Shown here one piece after another: positions 43,981 to 52,282 of a stretch of 64,000 nt of DNA (within the stretch, counting starts at the first letter, position 1; every line of letters begins with the position of its first letter). The notes below the pieces were generated by a model. It saw only the letters and a program-made list of their open reading frames with translations, was not told where the DNA came from and ran no database searches. The translations under genes and the position numbers were made by a program. This stretch comes from Lacticaseibacillus brantae DSM 23927 (GTDB lineage Bacteria; Bacillota; Bacilli; Lactobacillales; Lactobacillaceae), in contig NZ_AYZQ01000004.1 in assembly GCF_001436115.1 (NCBI RefSeq), forward strand, positions 1 to 64,000, read 5' to 3'.

Positions 43981-44910
43981 ATGCTTTCACAACAACAAAT
44001 TAAGCATCTTATCACGGGCAGCATGGTTGCCGATGCGCTAGGGGTGCCGGTCGAATTCCAACCGCGCCAATCGGTGGCTGTCTCGGGGATGACGGGTTAT
44101 GGTACTTACAATCAACCGCCAGGCACTTGGTCAGACGATTCGTCTCTGACCTTGATTCTGATGGCTAACCTCACTGAAGGCGGCGACCTGGAAGACCTTT
44201 TTCGTAAAATGGTCCGCTATGTTGAGAACGGAGACTACACCCCGTTTGGACAAATGTTTGATATCGGCGTCACCACCCAAAAAGCCATCGACAATTTTCG
44301 GGCGCGTGTGGCACCGCTTGATTGTGGCGACCCTTCAGAGTTTGCCAATGGCAATGGGGCGATCATGCGCCTGGCGCCACTTGCGATTACGCTGTTGGAC
44401 CAGGTCGACTTGGTGGCGCGCATTGCAGCGATTCATGACTATACGGTGATTACACATGCCCATCCTCGTTCAGTGGTTGCCAGTGTGATTTACTGTGAAC
44501 TCCTGCGGGAGTTGTTCTTGGGGCAGAGCCTTGCGAGCGCCTTGGCGATTGCAATGAATCGGGCTGAAGAAGTCAATCAAACTGACGAACTGATGCATTT
44601 CTCGCGGTTGCGTGATGGTTCATTTGTTGCCCTGCCAGAATCTGTCATCGCTAGTGACGGCTACGTGGTACATTCATTGGAAGCAGCGCTGTGGGCCAAC
44701 TTTCAAGCAGAGACGTTTGAGACGGTGGTTTTAAAGGCCGTCAATCTGGGCAATGATGCTGATACGGTGGCTCAACTGGCCGCAATCATCTTCTTATCTG
44801 GTCATCCTGAGGCACCAATCCCCAGTGATTGGCTTAAAACGTTAGTGACAACACCGCAAGCAGACCAGATCACTGCGGACTTTGCGCAGGCTTTTGGTCA
44901 GCCGAACTGA
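43981..44910 (+). CDS. ADP-ribosylglycohydrolase family protein
   Basis: 309 residues with the DraG/ARH magnesium-site motifs: GSMVADALGVPVEF at the N-terminus, GTWSDDSSLTL, NGNGAIMRLAPL, HAHPRS and VNLGNDADTVA. These enzymes remove ADP-ribose from proteins or small molecules, or hydrolyse related N-glycosides. All acidic metal ligands look kept. It is translationally coupled to the 2-hydroxyacid dehydrogenase, an unusual partner. Whether an ADP-ribosyltransferase exists elsewhere is unknown. Confidence 0.88.
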   Translation: MLSQQQIKHLITGSMVADALGVPVEFQPRQSVAVSGMTGYGTYNQPPGTWSDDSSLTLILMANLTEGGDLEDLFRKMVRYVENGDYTPFGQMFDIGVTTQKAIDNFRARVAPLDCGDPSEFANGNGAIMRLAPLAITLLDQVDLVARIAAIHDYTVITHAHPRSVVASVIYCELLRELFLGQSLASALAIAMNRAEEVNQTDELMHFSRLRDGSFVALPESVIASDGYVVHSLEAALWANFQAETFETVVLKAVNLGNDADTVAQLAAIIFLSGHPEAPIPSDWLKTLVTTPQADQITADFAQAFGQPN

Positions 44911-45006
44911 ATGATTTCTCGGGTGATGAAATGAAACGAATAATTGGACTGCTGGGCATGCTGGTGCTGACGTGGCATTGGCGACCAAAAAGGGTACATT
45001 AAGCAA

Positions 45007-45034
45007 TAGGCTGCCGTTGGCGGTCTATTTTTTT
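45007..45034 (+). terminator. Terminator after the ADP-ribosylglycohydrolase gene
   Basis: TAGGCTGCC pairs with GGCGGTCTA (two G-U) around GTT, followed by seven T. The 44911-45006 stretch before it has no credible gene. Confidence 0.82.
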
Positions 45035-45095
45035 GCGTCGAAATGAGCGACCAAAGAAATAAAGTTTCTTATTTTATATTTTTTAAAACATTTAC

Positions 45096-45124
45096 TTGAA
45101 ACTTTACTTCACAGGACGTATACT
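45096..45124 (+). promoter_or_regulatory. Promoter of the MurNAc operon
   Basis: TTGAAA (45096-45101), 17 bases, TATACT (45119-45124). A very AT-rich stretch (45055-45095) just upstream may act as an UP element. Confidence 0.85.
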
Positions 45125-45129
45125 TTCTT

Positions 45130-45143
45130 TGTAAGCGATACCA
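45130..45143 (+). promoter_or_regulatory. cre site (CcpA) of the MurNAc operon
   Basis: TGTAAGCGATACCA matches the TGWAANCGNTNWCA consensus with one mismatch. It covers the transcription start, a position where CcpA represses. Confidence 0.82.
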
Positions 45144-45157
45144 ATTGGAGGGATTAG

Positions 45158-45235
45158 ATGGAAGATCACTCAAGTATCACGGGAATTGTGTTAACAATAC
45201 GTCGGATTTCGATGAATAAGGAGACGAGATTATGA
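45158..45235 (+). CDS. 25-codon leader ORF coupled to murP
   Basis: An ATG six bases after GGAGG (45147-45151) opens 25 codons, starting MEDHSSITGIVLTIRRIS, and stops at TGA 45233-45235, overlapping the murP ATG (ATGA). murP also has its own AAGGAG inside this frame. The peptide may serve only translational coupling or positioning. No attenuator hairpin is visible here. Confidence 0.55.
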   Translation: MEDHSSITGIVLTIRRISMNKETRL

Positions 45236-46692
45236 ACAGCGAAGAAATGGCCAAAAAAATTCTGGAAAATGTTGGTGGTAAAGATAACATTGCCTCCAAC
45301 GTGTCCTGCATGACCCGGTTACGTCTCGGGGTGAAGGATAAGGATAAGGTCAATGCTGATGCACTCAAGGATATTGACGGGGTACTGGCAGTGGTGGATG
45401 CTGACACGCTGCAGGTTGTTTTGGGCCCAGGGAAAGTGAATAAAGTCGCTGAACCTTTTGCAGAGATGACTGGCGTGCCATTAGGATCTGGCGAAGAAGA
45501 CGAGAGTGAAGTTGCCCAAGATACCTCGATGAGTCAATCGACTGATGTGAAGTCAATTGCCAAAGAGAACAAGTCGGCCAATAAGGCCAAGCACGACAAG
45601 CCACTTCAACGTGGTTTACAGCACATCGCCAATGTCTTCATTCCCTTATTACCAGGGATTATTGCCGCTGGGTTAATTAATGGTTTGACCAACGTGATTG
45701 ATTTCCAAACCCATCAAGCCTTCATGACGGATTGGTGGTACATGACCATCAAGACGTTAGGCTGGGGACTGTTTACGTTCTTACCAATCTTTGTTGGGAT
45801 GAACGCCGCCCGGGAATTCAAGGGTAGCGCCATCCTTGGTGGGATTGGGGGCACGCTCTGTTTAGGGGCTATTGTGCCGGGCTTTCCGCTTGCGGCTAAA
45901 GGCGTCATGATGCCTTTGACCAATGCGCCTTATGTCGTTGGGGTTGGTGGGTTGATGACCGCCCTATTCATGGGAATTTTCTTCGCCTGGCTGGAACGCA
46001 ATATTCGCCGGTTCATGCCAAGCATCTTGGATACGTTCTTCACGCCATTATTGACGGTCATTATCGGTGCCTTGATTGCGGTGGTCTTCTTACAACCTGC
46101 AGGGGCATGGTTAACCAATGGCATCTATCTAGTTATGGACTTCATTTACACGCAACTAAGTGTCTTTGGTGGCTTCCTCTTGTCATCGACATTCTTGGGA
46201 TTGGTTTCAGTCGGCTTGCACCAAGCCTTGACGCCAATCCATGTGTTACTCAATGATCCAAATGGCCCAACAAAAGGGATTAACTACTTGTTACCAATCT
46301 TAATGATGGCCGGTGGTGGCCAAGTTGGGGCCGGCTTAGCCTTATACTTCAAGTCAGCCAACAAGCGCTTTAAGAAAATGGTCATGAGCTCCATCCCCGT
46401 TGCCATTCTTGGGGTCGGTGAACCACTGATGTATGCCGTAACCTTACCGTTAGGCCGCTCATTTATTACCGCATGTATCGGTGCCGGTTTTGGTGGGATC
46501 GCCGCTTCCTTATTCCATCTTGGCGCTGTTTCTCAGGGTGTGTCTGGATTATTCGGCCTGCTGATTATGCAACCAGGGCAACAATTCACTTATTTGCTGG
46601 CACTCTTAGTGGCTTATATCGGCGGCTTCGTGATGACTTGGTTCTTTGGGGTTGATGAATCACGGATCGATGAAGTTTATCCAGAAAAGTAG
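45232..46692 (+). CDS. murP: PTS EIIBC, N-acetylmuramic acid-specific (MurP-like)
   Basis: 486 residues. An N-terminal IIB domain with phosphocysteine in SCMTRLRL (about residues 26-33), a charged linker (about 85-120), and a IIC membrane domain of the glucose family with about ten segments. It lacks a IIA domain, which the last gene of the operon supplies. Context with mupG, murQ and murR makes MurNAc, or MurNAc-GlcNAc disaccharide, the substrate; uptake yields the 6-phosphate. ATG follows AAGGAG. Confidence 0.9.
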   Translation: MNSEEMAKKILENVGGKDNIASNVSCMTRLRLGVKDKDKVNADALKDIDGVLAVVDADTLQVVLGPGKVNKVAEPFAEMTGVPLGSGEEDESEVAQDTSMSQSTDVKSIAKENKSANKAKHDKPLQRGLQHIANVFIPLLPGIIAAGLINGLTNVIDFQTHQAFMTDWWYMTIKTLGWGLFTFLPIFVGMNAAREFKGSAILGGIGGTLCLGAIVPGFPLAAKGVMMPLTNAPYVVGVGGLMTALFMGIFFAWLERNIRRFMPSILDTFFTPLLTVIIGALIAVVFLQPAGAWLTNGIYLVMDFIYTQLSVFGGFLLSSTFLGLVSVGLHQALTPIHVLLNDPNGPTKGINYLLPILMMAGGGQVGAGLALYFKSANKRFKKMVMSSIPVAILGVGEPLMYAVTLPLGRSFITACIGAGFGGIAASLFHLGAVSQGVSGLFGLLIMQPGQQFTYLLALLVAYIGGFVMTWFFGVDESRIDEVYPEK

Positions 46693-46701
46693 GGTGTGCG
46701 C

Positions 46702-47757
46702 ATGCTAGGATTTTCAATGTATTTACATGATGAGATTGATGCTTCACAAGAACAGATATTGAAAACGTATGCGACTGCTGGATTCAAAGGGGTGTTCACC
46801 TCAGTTAACTTGCCAGAGGATGACCCAAGTCTTCTCTTGGCCCATCTTCAACAACTGGGTCAGCTCTGTGCGCAATATGGCTTAGCGTTAACCGTTGATG
46901 TGTCGGCTGCAGCGTTGACACGCCTAGGCTTACAATTGGCCGACTTGTCGGCGTTTCAACAACGGCATGTGACCACATTACGGATGGATGATGGCATCAA
47001 CATGTCGGACATCGCCGCACTGACACAGACTTTCCATATCGCGTTGAATGCTAGCACGATTACGGTGGCCGACATTCAAGCGCTGACGGCGAATCACGCG
47101 AACTTTGACCATCTTGAAGCCTGGCATAACTATTATCCGCGGGAAAATACTGGTTTAGACCGCGATTGGTTTAAGCAAAAGAATCACTGGCTCGTGGATC
47201 ATGGTTTCACCGTCATGGCGTTTGTGGCCGGGGATGGCGAACGCCGGGGCCCAGTCTTTGTCGGACTGCCGACCTTGGAAGCCCATCGCTATCTCCATCC
47301 GTTGGCGGCAATGCTTGATATGCAGCAATTGGATGTGACCCATGTTTTCATTGGGGACCCAACGTTGAGTTCGACAACTATGGAACAGCTCACGCAGTAC
47401 ACGCAAGCGGGCGTCGTCGTCCTGCATGCCCAGATGCAGCATTGGCCGGATTATTTTGACCGGGTGTTGCACCAACGGGCTGATGTGGCCCGGGATGTGA
47501 TTCGCTTGGCAGAAGGCCGGCGCTTGCTTGAAGGTCATGTCTTACCCGAGGCGACAACGCCACGGCCAATTGGTGCGATTACGCTCGATAATGAACGCGC
47601 CGCTCGTTACGAAGGTGAATTAGAAATTGTTAAACGCGAACTACCCGCGGATCCGACGGTGAATGTCATTGGCCAAGTGGTGGCCAGTGATTGTGATTTA
47701 TTACCATTTTGTTCGGCCAATCAAGCAATTAAAATTATGGCCACGAAAGGAGTTTAA
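46702..47757 (+). CDS. mupG: 6-phospho-N-acetylmuramidase MupG (GH170)
   Basis: 351 residues of the former DUF871 family, a TIM barrel with an extra C-terminal beta domain: [13 protein letters not shown] at the start and [20 protein letters not shown] near the end. Known members split MurNAc6P-GlcNAc into MurNAc6P and GlcNAc. ATG 46702 follows AGGGTG; the GTG at 46696 is inside that site. Lies nine bases after murP and two before murQ. Confidence 0.88.
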   Translation: MLGFSMYLHDEIDASQEQILKTYATAGFKGVFTSVNLPEDDPSLLLAHLQQLGQLCAQYGLALTVDVSAAALTRLGLQLADLSAFQQRHVTTLRMDDGINMSDIAALTQTFHIALNASTITVADIQALTANHANFDHLEAWHNYYPRENTGLDRDWFKQKNHWLVDHGFTVMAFVAGDGERRGPVFVGLPTLEAHRYLHPLAAMLDMQQLDVTHVFIGDPTLSSTTMEQLTQYTQAGVVVLHAQMQHWPDYFDRVLHQRADVARDVIRLAEGRRLLEGHVLPEATTPRPIGAITLDNERAARYEGELEIVKRELPADPTVNVIGQVVASDCDLLPFCSANQAIKIMATKGV

Positions 47758-47759
47758 CC

Positions 47760-48653
47760 ATGGATATTACGAAATTAACGACAGAAGCTCAAAACGCGGC
47801 CACGATGAATTTGGACCAGATGACGCCATTAGAAATTGTGACCACGATGAATGCTGAAGATAAAAAAGTGCCACTTGCCGTCGAACAACAACTCCCACAG
47901 ATTGCAGAAGCAGTGAGTTTAATTACCGCGGCCTTCAAACAAGGCGGGCGCCTCTTTTATATCGGAGCTGGAACTAGCGGCCGTTTGGGCGTGCTGGATG
48001 CTGCCGAATGTGTGCCGACGTTTGGCATTGATCCCGAAATGGTGCAAGGCCTTATTGCCGGCGGGCAACAAGCCATGACCACCGCGGTTGAAGGGGCTGA
48101 AGATAGTTTAAGCTTGGCACAATCGGATCTTGAAGCCCGGCATCTCAATGCCAAGGACATTGTCGTCGGGATTGCGGCCAGTGGCCGAACACCCTATGTC
48201 ATTGGTGGATTGCAATTTGCTCAAAAGAACGGCGTCAAAACGGTGGCACTTTCTTGTAACGCTAACGCTGAAATTAGTGCTTTTGGGGATGTGGCGATTG
48301 AAGTGGTTCCAGGACCGGAAATTCTGTCTGGTTCAACCCGTTTAAAGTCTGGGACGGCCCAGAAAATGGTCTTAAACATGTTATCGACAGCGTCCATGGT
48401 GGGCATTGGCAAGACGTACGGCAATCTGATGGTGGATGTTCGTCCAACCAATGAGAAGCTCGTTCAACGGGCTAAAAATATCATCATGCAAATTACACAC
48501 GTCGACGAAGCGACTGCTGGCCAGGCACTGAATGCGGCAGATCAATCGGTTAAACTTGCGATTGTGATGTTGATGACGGATGATGACATTGCACAAGCTG
48601 CCCAACGTTTAGAGGCAGCCAGCGGATTCGTTCGCGGCGCAATCGAGAAATAG
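47760..48653 (+). CDS. murQ: N-acetylmuramic acid 6-phosphate etherase
   Basis: 297 residues. A SIS domain with [20 protein letters not shown] and the glutamates of the active site (AAECVPTFG and EGAEDSL). It removes D-lactate from MurNAc6P to give GlcNAc6P, which NagA and NagB (elsewhere) would send to glycolysis. ATG follows AAAGGAG. The central enzyme of peptidoglycan recycling. Confidence 0.95.
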   Translation: MDITKLTTEAQNAATMNLDQMTPLEIVTTMNAEDKKVPLAVEQQLPQIAEAVSLITAAFKQGGRLFYIGAGTSGRLGVLDAAECVPTFGIDPEMVQGLIAGGQQAMTTAVEGAEDSLSLAQSDLEARHLNAKDIVVGIAASGRTPYVIGGLQFAQKNGVKTVALSCNANAEISAFGDVAIEVVPGPEILSGSTRLKSGTAQKMVLNMLSTASMVGIGKTYGNLMVDVRPTNEKLVQRAKNIIMQITHVDEATAGQALNAADQSVKLAIVMLMTDDDIAQAAQRLEAASGFVRGAIEK

Positions 48654-48666
48654 GATGTGAGTGACC

Positions 48667-49524
48667 ATGGCTAATACAATTTTGCTAACGATTCATGAGA
48701 AACTGCCAGAAATGAGCCAGACTGAGCAGCAACTGGGAGACTATATTCTCAATCATGCTGAACAGGTGGTCCGCTTTAGTATTGCTGAATTGGCACAAGA
48801 AAGTGGCGTCAGCCAAGCGACCATTGTCCGGTTCGCCAAGCATCTTTCACTTGACGGTTTTAAGACGCTGAAAGTGGAACTGGCTGGTATTAATAACGAC
48901 GAAACGCCACTTTATGAAGAAGTGGCGCCAACCGACACACTCGACGTGATCAAGCAAAAATTAGCCTTGCGCACGCAGCATAGTATCGAAACCACTAATC
49001 AACAATTGGAAGATGAAACGCTCGACCAGGCAGTAAACCTGTTGCAAAAAGCCAAAGTAATTCATGTGTATGGCCTTGGCGCCTCAGACTTAGTTGCGCA
49101 AGATGTGACCCAGAAGTTCTCCCGGGTGGGCAAGGTGACCATCAATTCGCAAGACACCCATCAAATGGCCGTGAATTTATTATTACCAGACCGCCCGCAA
49201 GTAATGGTATTAATCTCAAACTCTGGTCAAACTGTCGAAACGGTTAAATTAGGCCAACTGGCCGTCCAACAACAGATTCCGGTCATTGCCCTCACGACTA
49301 ATCCGAAAAGCAGTTTAGGCCAATTAGCCTCACTTGTGTTGCTGACGGATGGCACCGAATCACATTCGAAGGTACGGTCGGCAGCGACAACTTCGCTGTT
49401 AAGTCAGTTATATGTCATTGACCTGATTTACTATCGGTATTTACAACAAGACTACACGGCCAACGTTTCAAACTTAACTGCGTCGTCAGAACTAGTTGGT
49501 AAGTTCTTTCGCCAGTCGAAATAG
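48667..49524 (+). CDS. murR: RpiR-family regulator of the MurNAc operon
   Basis: 285 residues. N-terminal HTH with FSIAELAQESGVSQATIVRF (about residues 37-56) and a SIS domain with VYGLGASDL and LISNSGQTVET that binds a sugar phosphate, here probably MurNAc6P. ATG 48667 is used rather than GTG 48661, which sits in the AGGATGTG site. Inside the operon, so it likely autoregulates. Confidence 0.85.
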   Translation: MANTILLTIHEKLPEMSQTEQQLGDYILNHAEQVVRFSIAELAQESGVSQATIVRFAKHLSLDGFKTLKVELAGINNDETPLYEEVAPTDTLDVIKQKLALRTQHSIETTNQQLEDETLDQAVNLLQKAKVIHVYGLGASDLVAQDVTQKFSRVGKVTINSQDTHQMAVNLLLPDRPQVMVLISNSGQTVETVKLGQLAVQQQIPVIALTTNPKSSLGQLASLVLLTDGTESHSKVRSAATTSLLSQLYVIDLIYYRYLQQDYTANVSNLTASSELVGKFFRQSK

Positions 49525-49535
49525 GAGGTATTAGC

Positions 49536-50030
49536 ATGTTTAATTTCTTTAAGAAGCACGAAAAAGTCGATTGGACCCCCAAGACATTCTTGGCCCCAGC
49601 TGATGGAGAAGTTGTGGCCTTAGCCAATGTTTCAGATCCAGTTTTCTCACAAAAAGCGATGGGCGATGGGTTTGGCCTCACGCCGAGCGCTGATGAAATC
49701 TATAGCCCTGTGTCAGGCACAGTCACCATGGTCGCCGACACGAAGCATGGGATTGGCATTACCACCGAGGACGGTGAGGAAGTGTTGGTGCATATGGGGA
49801 TTGATACGGTTGAACTGAAAGGTGCACCGTTTACGGTTAAAGTAGCCGCTGGCGATCACATCGATGCGGGTGCTGAACTCGCAGTGATGGATCGTCAGGT
49901 AGTGAGCGCCGCCGGCAAGGACACCACAATTATTGTGGTCGTCACCAATTCCTTGGATAAAGGCTGGTCAGTTGATTTAACGGCTAGCGGGACTGTCGAG
50001 CACAATGCCGTTGTCGCAACATTGAAATAA
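49536..50030 (+). CDS. crr: PTS EIIA, glucose type
   Basis: 164 residues of the IIA-Glc fold. The phosphorylated His is in VLVHMGIDTVEL, and the second active-site His in TKHGIGI. It supplies phosphate to MurP, which lacks a IIA domain. The start is ATG after TAGGAGG. Last gene of the operon. It may serve other glucose-family EIIBC proteins too. Confidence 0.9.
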   Translation: MFNFFKKHEKVDWTPKTFLAPADGEVVALANVSDPVFSQKAMGDGFGLTPSADEIYSPVSGTVTMVADTKHGIGITTEDGEEVLVHMGIDTVELKGAPFTVKVAAGDHIDAGAELAVMDRQVVSAAGKDTTIIVVVTNSLDKGWSVDLTASGTVEHNAVVATLK

Positions 50031-50033
50031 AAT

Positions 50034-50078
50034 AAAAAAGCTGAGATTGCCCATAACCCTGGCAATCTCAGCTTTTTT
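50034..50078. terminator. Terminator of the MurNAc operon
   Basis: AAAAAAGCTGAGATTGCC pairs with GGCAATCTCAGCTTTTTT, 18 pairs, with T and A runs on both sides. Confidence 0.93.
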
Positions 50079-50084
50079 GTATAG

Positions 50085-50211
50085 AAAAAACCCTGCGAAT
50101 CGATTTCGCAGGGCTTCTCTTAATGGCATCAGCTACTTAGCTGCACGCTCCGTGGCTGATGCCTTAAGATTACTATCGGTAGTCAAAAGGCATCACCCCC
50201 TTTCATAATAT
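50085..50211 (-). ncRNA. Probable stand-alone small RNA with alternative pairings
   Basis: A strong minus-strand promoter (50218-50246) and a 9 bp terminator (CCCTGCGAA/TTCGCAGGG, T run at 50085-50090) bound a transcript of about 127 bases. Three related segments compete: TGATGCCTT (50187-50195), AAGGCATCAGC (50155-50165) and GCTGATGCC (50125-50133). The middle one can pair with the first or the third, nine pairs each. The first lies between a GGGGG ribosome-binding site and a TTG start. No gene lies downstream before the terminator, so this is not a leader. I do not recognise the family. Confidence 0.65.
50133..50186 (-). CDS. 17-residue ORF within the small RNA
   Basis: TTG at 50186 opens MTTDSNLKASATERAAK and stops at TAG 50133-50135. 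GGGGG (50196-50200) is nine bases upstream. The peptide is polar, with no membrane segment, unlike Fst or holin-like toxins. Two even shorter frames begin at other codons around the site (seven residues each). Translation is unproven; ribosomes on this frame would melt the pairing segment at 50155-50165. Confidence 0.35.
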   Translation of the reverse strand: MTTDSNLKASATERAAK

Positions 50212-50217
50212 GTGACT

Positions 50218-50246
50218 AGAATACCCCCATTCAGACCAAATGTCAA
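50218..50246 (-). promoter_or_regulatory. Promoter of the minus-strand small RNA
   Basis: TTGACA (50241-50246), 17 bases, TATTCT (50218-50223) on the minus strand; a perfect -35. Confidence 0.8.
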
Positions 50247-50337
50247 ACATGTGTTTGCACCTTGATTTGGCGGGCTTTTCAGGTGTACCACTCACCATTT
50301 AGGGCGTATACTGGTGAAAATTTGAGGGGATGAGATG

Positions 50338-51174
50338 ATGGCTGACCGAATTGCAATTTTGGCAGATGTGCATGGTAACATCACGGCGCTTGACGCGGTT
50401 TTGCGCGACGCCGCAGTTAACAAAGCGTCGCAATATTGGTTTCTGGGTGATCTGTTTCTGCCCGGACCGGGCCGGAGTGAACTGCTTGCGATGTTGCGGG
50501 CCGTGCACCCTACAGTGTGGCTACGGGGCAATTGGGAGCGGACGATTTTTGATTTGGTTGCTGGTCACATCGATGTCACGAATCCAGTTGACATTTATCA
50601 GGCTCGATTGAGTGAATACCTCTTGGAAGATCTGACCACTGAAGACTATGCCTGGTTGCAGCAACTGCCGATTAGCACCATGGTTAGCGTGGGCCACTTA
50701 ACCATCGGCGTGTCTCATAGTCAACCATTTCGGGATGACGGTCGCGATTTATTTCCGCCAGAAGCTCAAGCCAATTTTGAACAGCTCTTCATCACCCCGA
50801 GCCAAGATATAGCTGTCTATGCCCACACACATACGCAGCTCGAACGCGTGAGCCAAGCTGGCCAATTGATTTTGAACCCTGGGTCGGTGGGCCAGCCTTT
50901 CAGTAACTGGCCGCGCTTCTTCAAGGACCATCGTGCCAATTACTTACTGCTTGATGTGAATGACGCTGATGAAGTCACGGTGAATTTTCGCAAAGTGGCT
51001 TATGATGAAGCGGCCGAAATCCAATTGGCCAAAGCAATGGGGGAACCCTATGCCGATTTATATGCGCAAATTCGCAAAACGGGCATTCCCGTCAACCACA
51101 GTCCGGAAATTTTGGCGCCGATTAATCAACGTGAAGGGTATACTGAAGACGTGACAAAATTTTTCGATTTGTAG
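50338..51174 (+). CDS. Calcineurin-like metallophosphoesterase, paralog 1
   Basis: 278 residues. Metal ligands: Asp and His in LADVHGN, Asp in FLGDLFLPGPG, Asn in RGNWE, His in SHSQPF, and the AHTHTQ pair. The YfcE/MJ0936-like group includes phosphodiesterases and phosphatases with unknown natural substrates. ATG 50338 matches the start of its paralog and has nine bases after GAGGGG; ATG 50335 is possible. Followed 16 bases later by a close paralog, a tandem duplication. Confidence 0.85.
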   Translation: MADRIAILADVHGNITALDAVLRDAAVNKASQYWFLGDLFLPGPGRSELLAMLRAVHPTVWLRGNWERTIFDLVAGHIDVTNPVDIYQARLSEYLLEDLTTEDYAWLQQLPISTMVSVGHLTIGVSHSQPFRDDGRDLFPPEAQANFEQLFITPSQDIAVYAHTHTQLERVSQAGQLILNPGSVGQPFSNWPRFFKDHRANYLLLDVNDADEVTVNFRKVAYDEAAEIQLAKAMGEPYADLYAQIRKTGIPVNHSPEILAPINQREGYTEDVTKFFDL

Positions 51175-51190
51175 CGAAGGTGACTAACAA

Positions 51191-52024
51191 GTGAAACAAA
51201 AAATTGCCATTCTGGCAGATATTCACGGTAACATGGGCGCCACGGAGGCGGTGTTGGCGGACGCGAAAGCCCAACAGGCGACGGATTATTGGTTTATCGG
51301 CGACCTCTTTTTGCCGGGGCCTGGCCGCAGTGACCTGCTGGCCCTGTTACGCAGCGTCAAACCGAGTTTGTGGTTGCGTGGGAACTGGGAACGGGTTATT
51401 TATACCGTCGCGGCAGGTCGATTCAATCCGCAGGCCCCTGATCACGTCTATTTTGCGCGGCTGACGCAGTTTTTGCTCGAAGATTTATCCAGTGCGGATT
51501 TTGCTTGGATGAAGGCCTTACCGATTGCGGCGACTACGACGGTCAACGGCGTCAAAATCGGCCTATCGCACAATCAGCCATTTCGGGATGAGGGCCGTGA
51601 TTTGTATCCTGCAGAAGCAGAAGCCAATTTCGACCAGCTGTTTGCCCCTGACCAAGATATTGCCATTTACGGCCATACCCATCAACAGGTGATGCGTGTC
51701 AGTGACGCCGGACAGTTAGTGATTAATCCTGGGGCCACGGGTCAGCCGTACAGTCCCTGGCAACACTTCTTTGATGATCAACGGGCCCATTATGCGTTGT
51801 TAGAAATTGACGACGCCGGCAGGGTCCAGGTCGACTTCCGCAAGGTTGAGTATGACATCGAAGCTGAAATTGCGCAGGCGAAGGCAATTAAGGTGCCGTA
51901 TTTTGATCTCTATGCCCACCTGCGCCGGACAGGCAAAACCAGCACGCATGACAATCCCGCCTTGCAAGCGATTAGTGACCGTGAAGGCTATGTCGCCGAT
52001 GTGCGGAAATTCTTCCAGGTGTAA
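51191..52024 (+). CDS. Calcineurin-like metallophosphoesterase, paralog 2
   Basis: 277 residues, similar over its length to the gene before it (LADIHGN, IGDLFLPGPG, RGNWE, SHNQPF, GHTHQQ). All metal ligands kept in both copies, so both are probably active, perhaps on different substrates or as a heterodimer. The start is GTG after GAAGGTGA. Substrate not known. Confidence 0.85.
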   Translation: MKQKIAILADIHGNMGATEAVLADAKAQQATDYWFIGDLFLPGPGRSDLLALLRSVKPSLWLRGNWERVIYTVAAGRFNPQAPDHVYFARLTQFLLEDLSSADFAWMKALPIAATTTVNGVKIGLSHNQPFRDEGRDLYPAEAEANFDQLFAPDQDIAIYGHTHQQVMRVSDAGQLVINPGATGQPYSPWQHFFDDQRAHYALLEIDDAGRVQVDFRKVEYDIEAEIAQAKAIKVPYFDLYAHLRRTGKTSTHDNPALQAISDREGYVADVRKFFQV

Positions 52025-52027
52025 GCC

Positions 52028-52057
52028 TAGACAGACACTTTGCGACCATGTTATCCT
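52028..52057 (+). promoter_or_regulatory. Promoter of the MutS2-like gene
   Basis: TAGACA (52028-52033), 18 bases, TATCCT (52052-52057) with extended -10 TGT. Confidence 0.6.
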
Positions 52058-52097
52058 GAAATCAGTAAATAACTGGACAAAATTTAAGGAGCCCTTT

Positions 52098-52118
52098 ATG
52101 AGTGTGGTAGGTATCTAA
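52098..52118 (+). CDS. Six-codon leader ORF ahead of the MutS2-like gene
   Basis: AAGGAG (52086-52091) is six bases from ATG 52098, which opens MSVVGI and a TAA stop. The codons for Gly-Ile (GGTATC) are the left arm of a stem closed at 52174-52179, so a ribosome on this ORF would affect folding of the leader. See the attenuator entry. Confidence 0.55.
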   Translation: MSVVGI

Positions 52119-52229
52119 TTCAGTAACTGAAGCGTCGAATGAACCGAGATGGTTTATTTGGCGTCCACTGAGTGATACCCGTCATAAAGCCGTTTCTGGT
52201 CAAGCCGATGGGGAACTGTCGGCTTTTTG
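52110..52229 (+). promoter_or_regulatory. Putative attenuator in the MutS2-like gene leader
   Basis: GGTATC (52110-52115) pairs with GATACC (52174-52179), enclosing TTCAG/CTGAA (52119-52131) and AACC/GGTT (52142-52154). Then AAGCCGA (52202-52208) pairs with TCGGCTT (52219-52225) before a T run: an intrinsic terminator 54 bases before the start codon. A competing pair GTTTC (52192-52196)/GGGAAC may block it. Together with the leader ORF this looks like ribosome-dependent transcription attenuation, as seen ahead of antibiotic-resistance ABC-F genes. Inference. Confidence 0.55.
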
Positions 52230-52282
52230 TGTACGCCCAGTTATTTACGGGCGGGTATTGCGCTTCGAAAGGAAGAGCAATC

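Noticed and set aside
44931-45002. 23-codon ORF after the ADP-ribosylglycohydrolase gene (starting MKRIIGLLGM)
   Set aside because: No ribosome-binding site at good spacing and the frame ends just before a terminator; probably chance.
50085-50211. Fst/Lpt or holin-like type I toxin gene
   Set aside because: The short frames are polar and lack a membrane helix, and no antisense promoter facing the RNA is obvious. Kept only as a possibility in the finding.
52110-52229. T-box or known riboswitch
   Set aside because: No T-box AGGGTGGNACCGCG sequence and no motif of purine, lysine, SAM, preQ1, THF or fluoride riboswitches that I can see.
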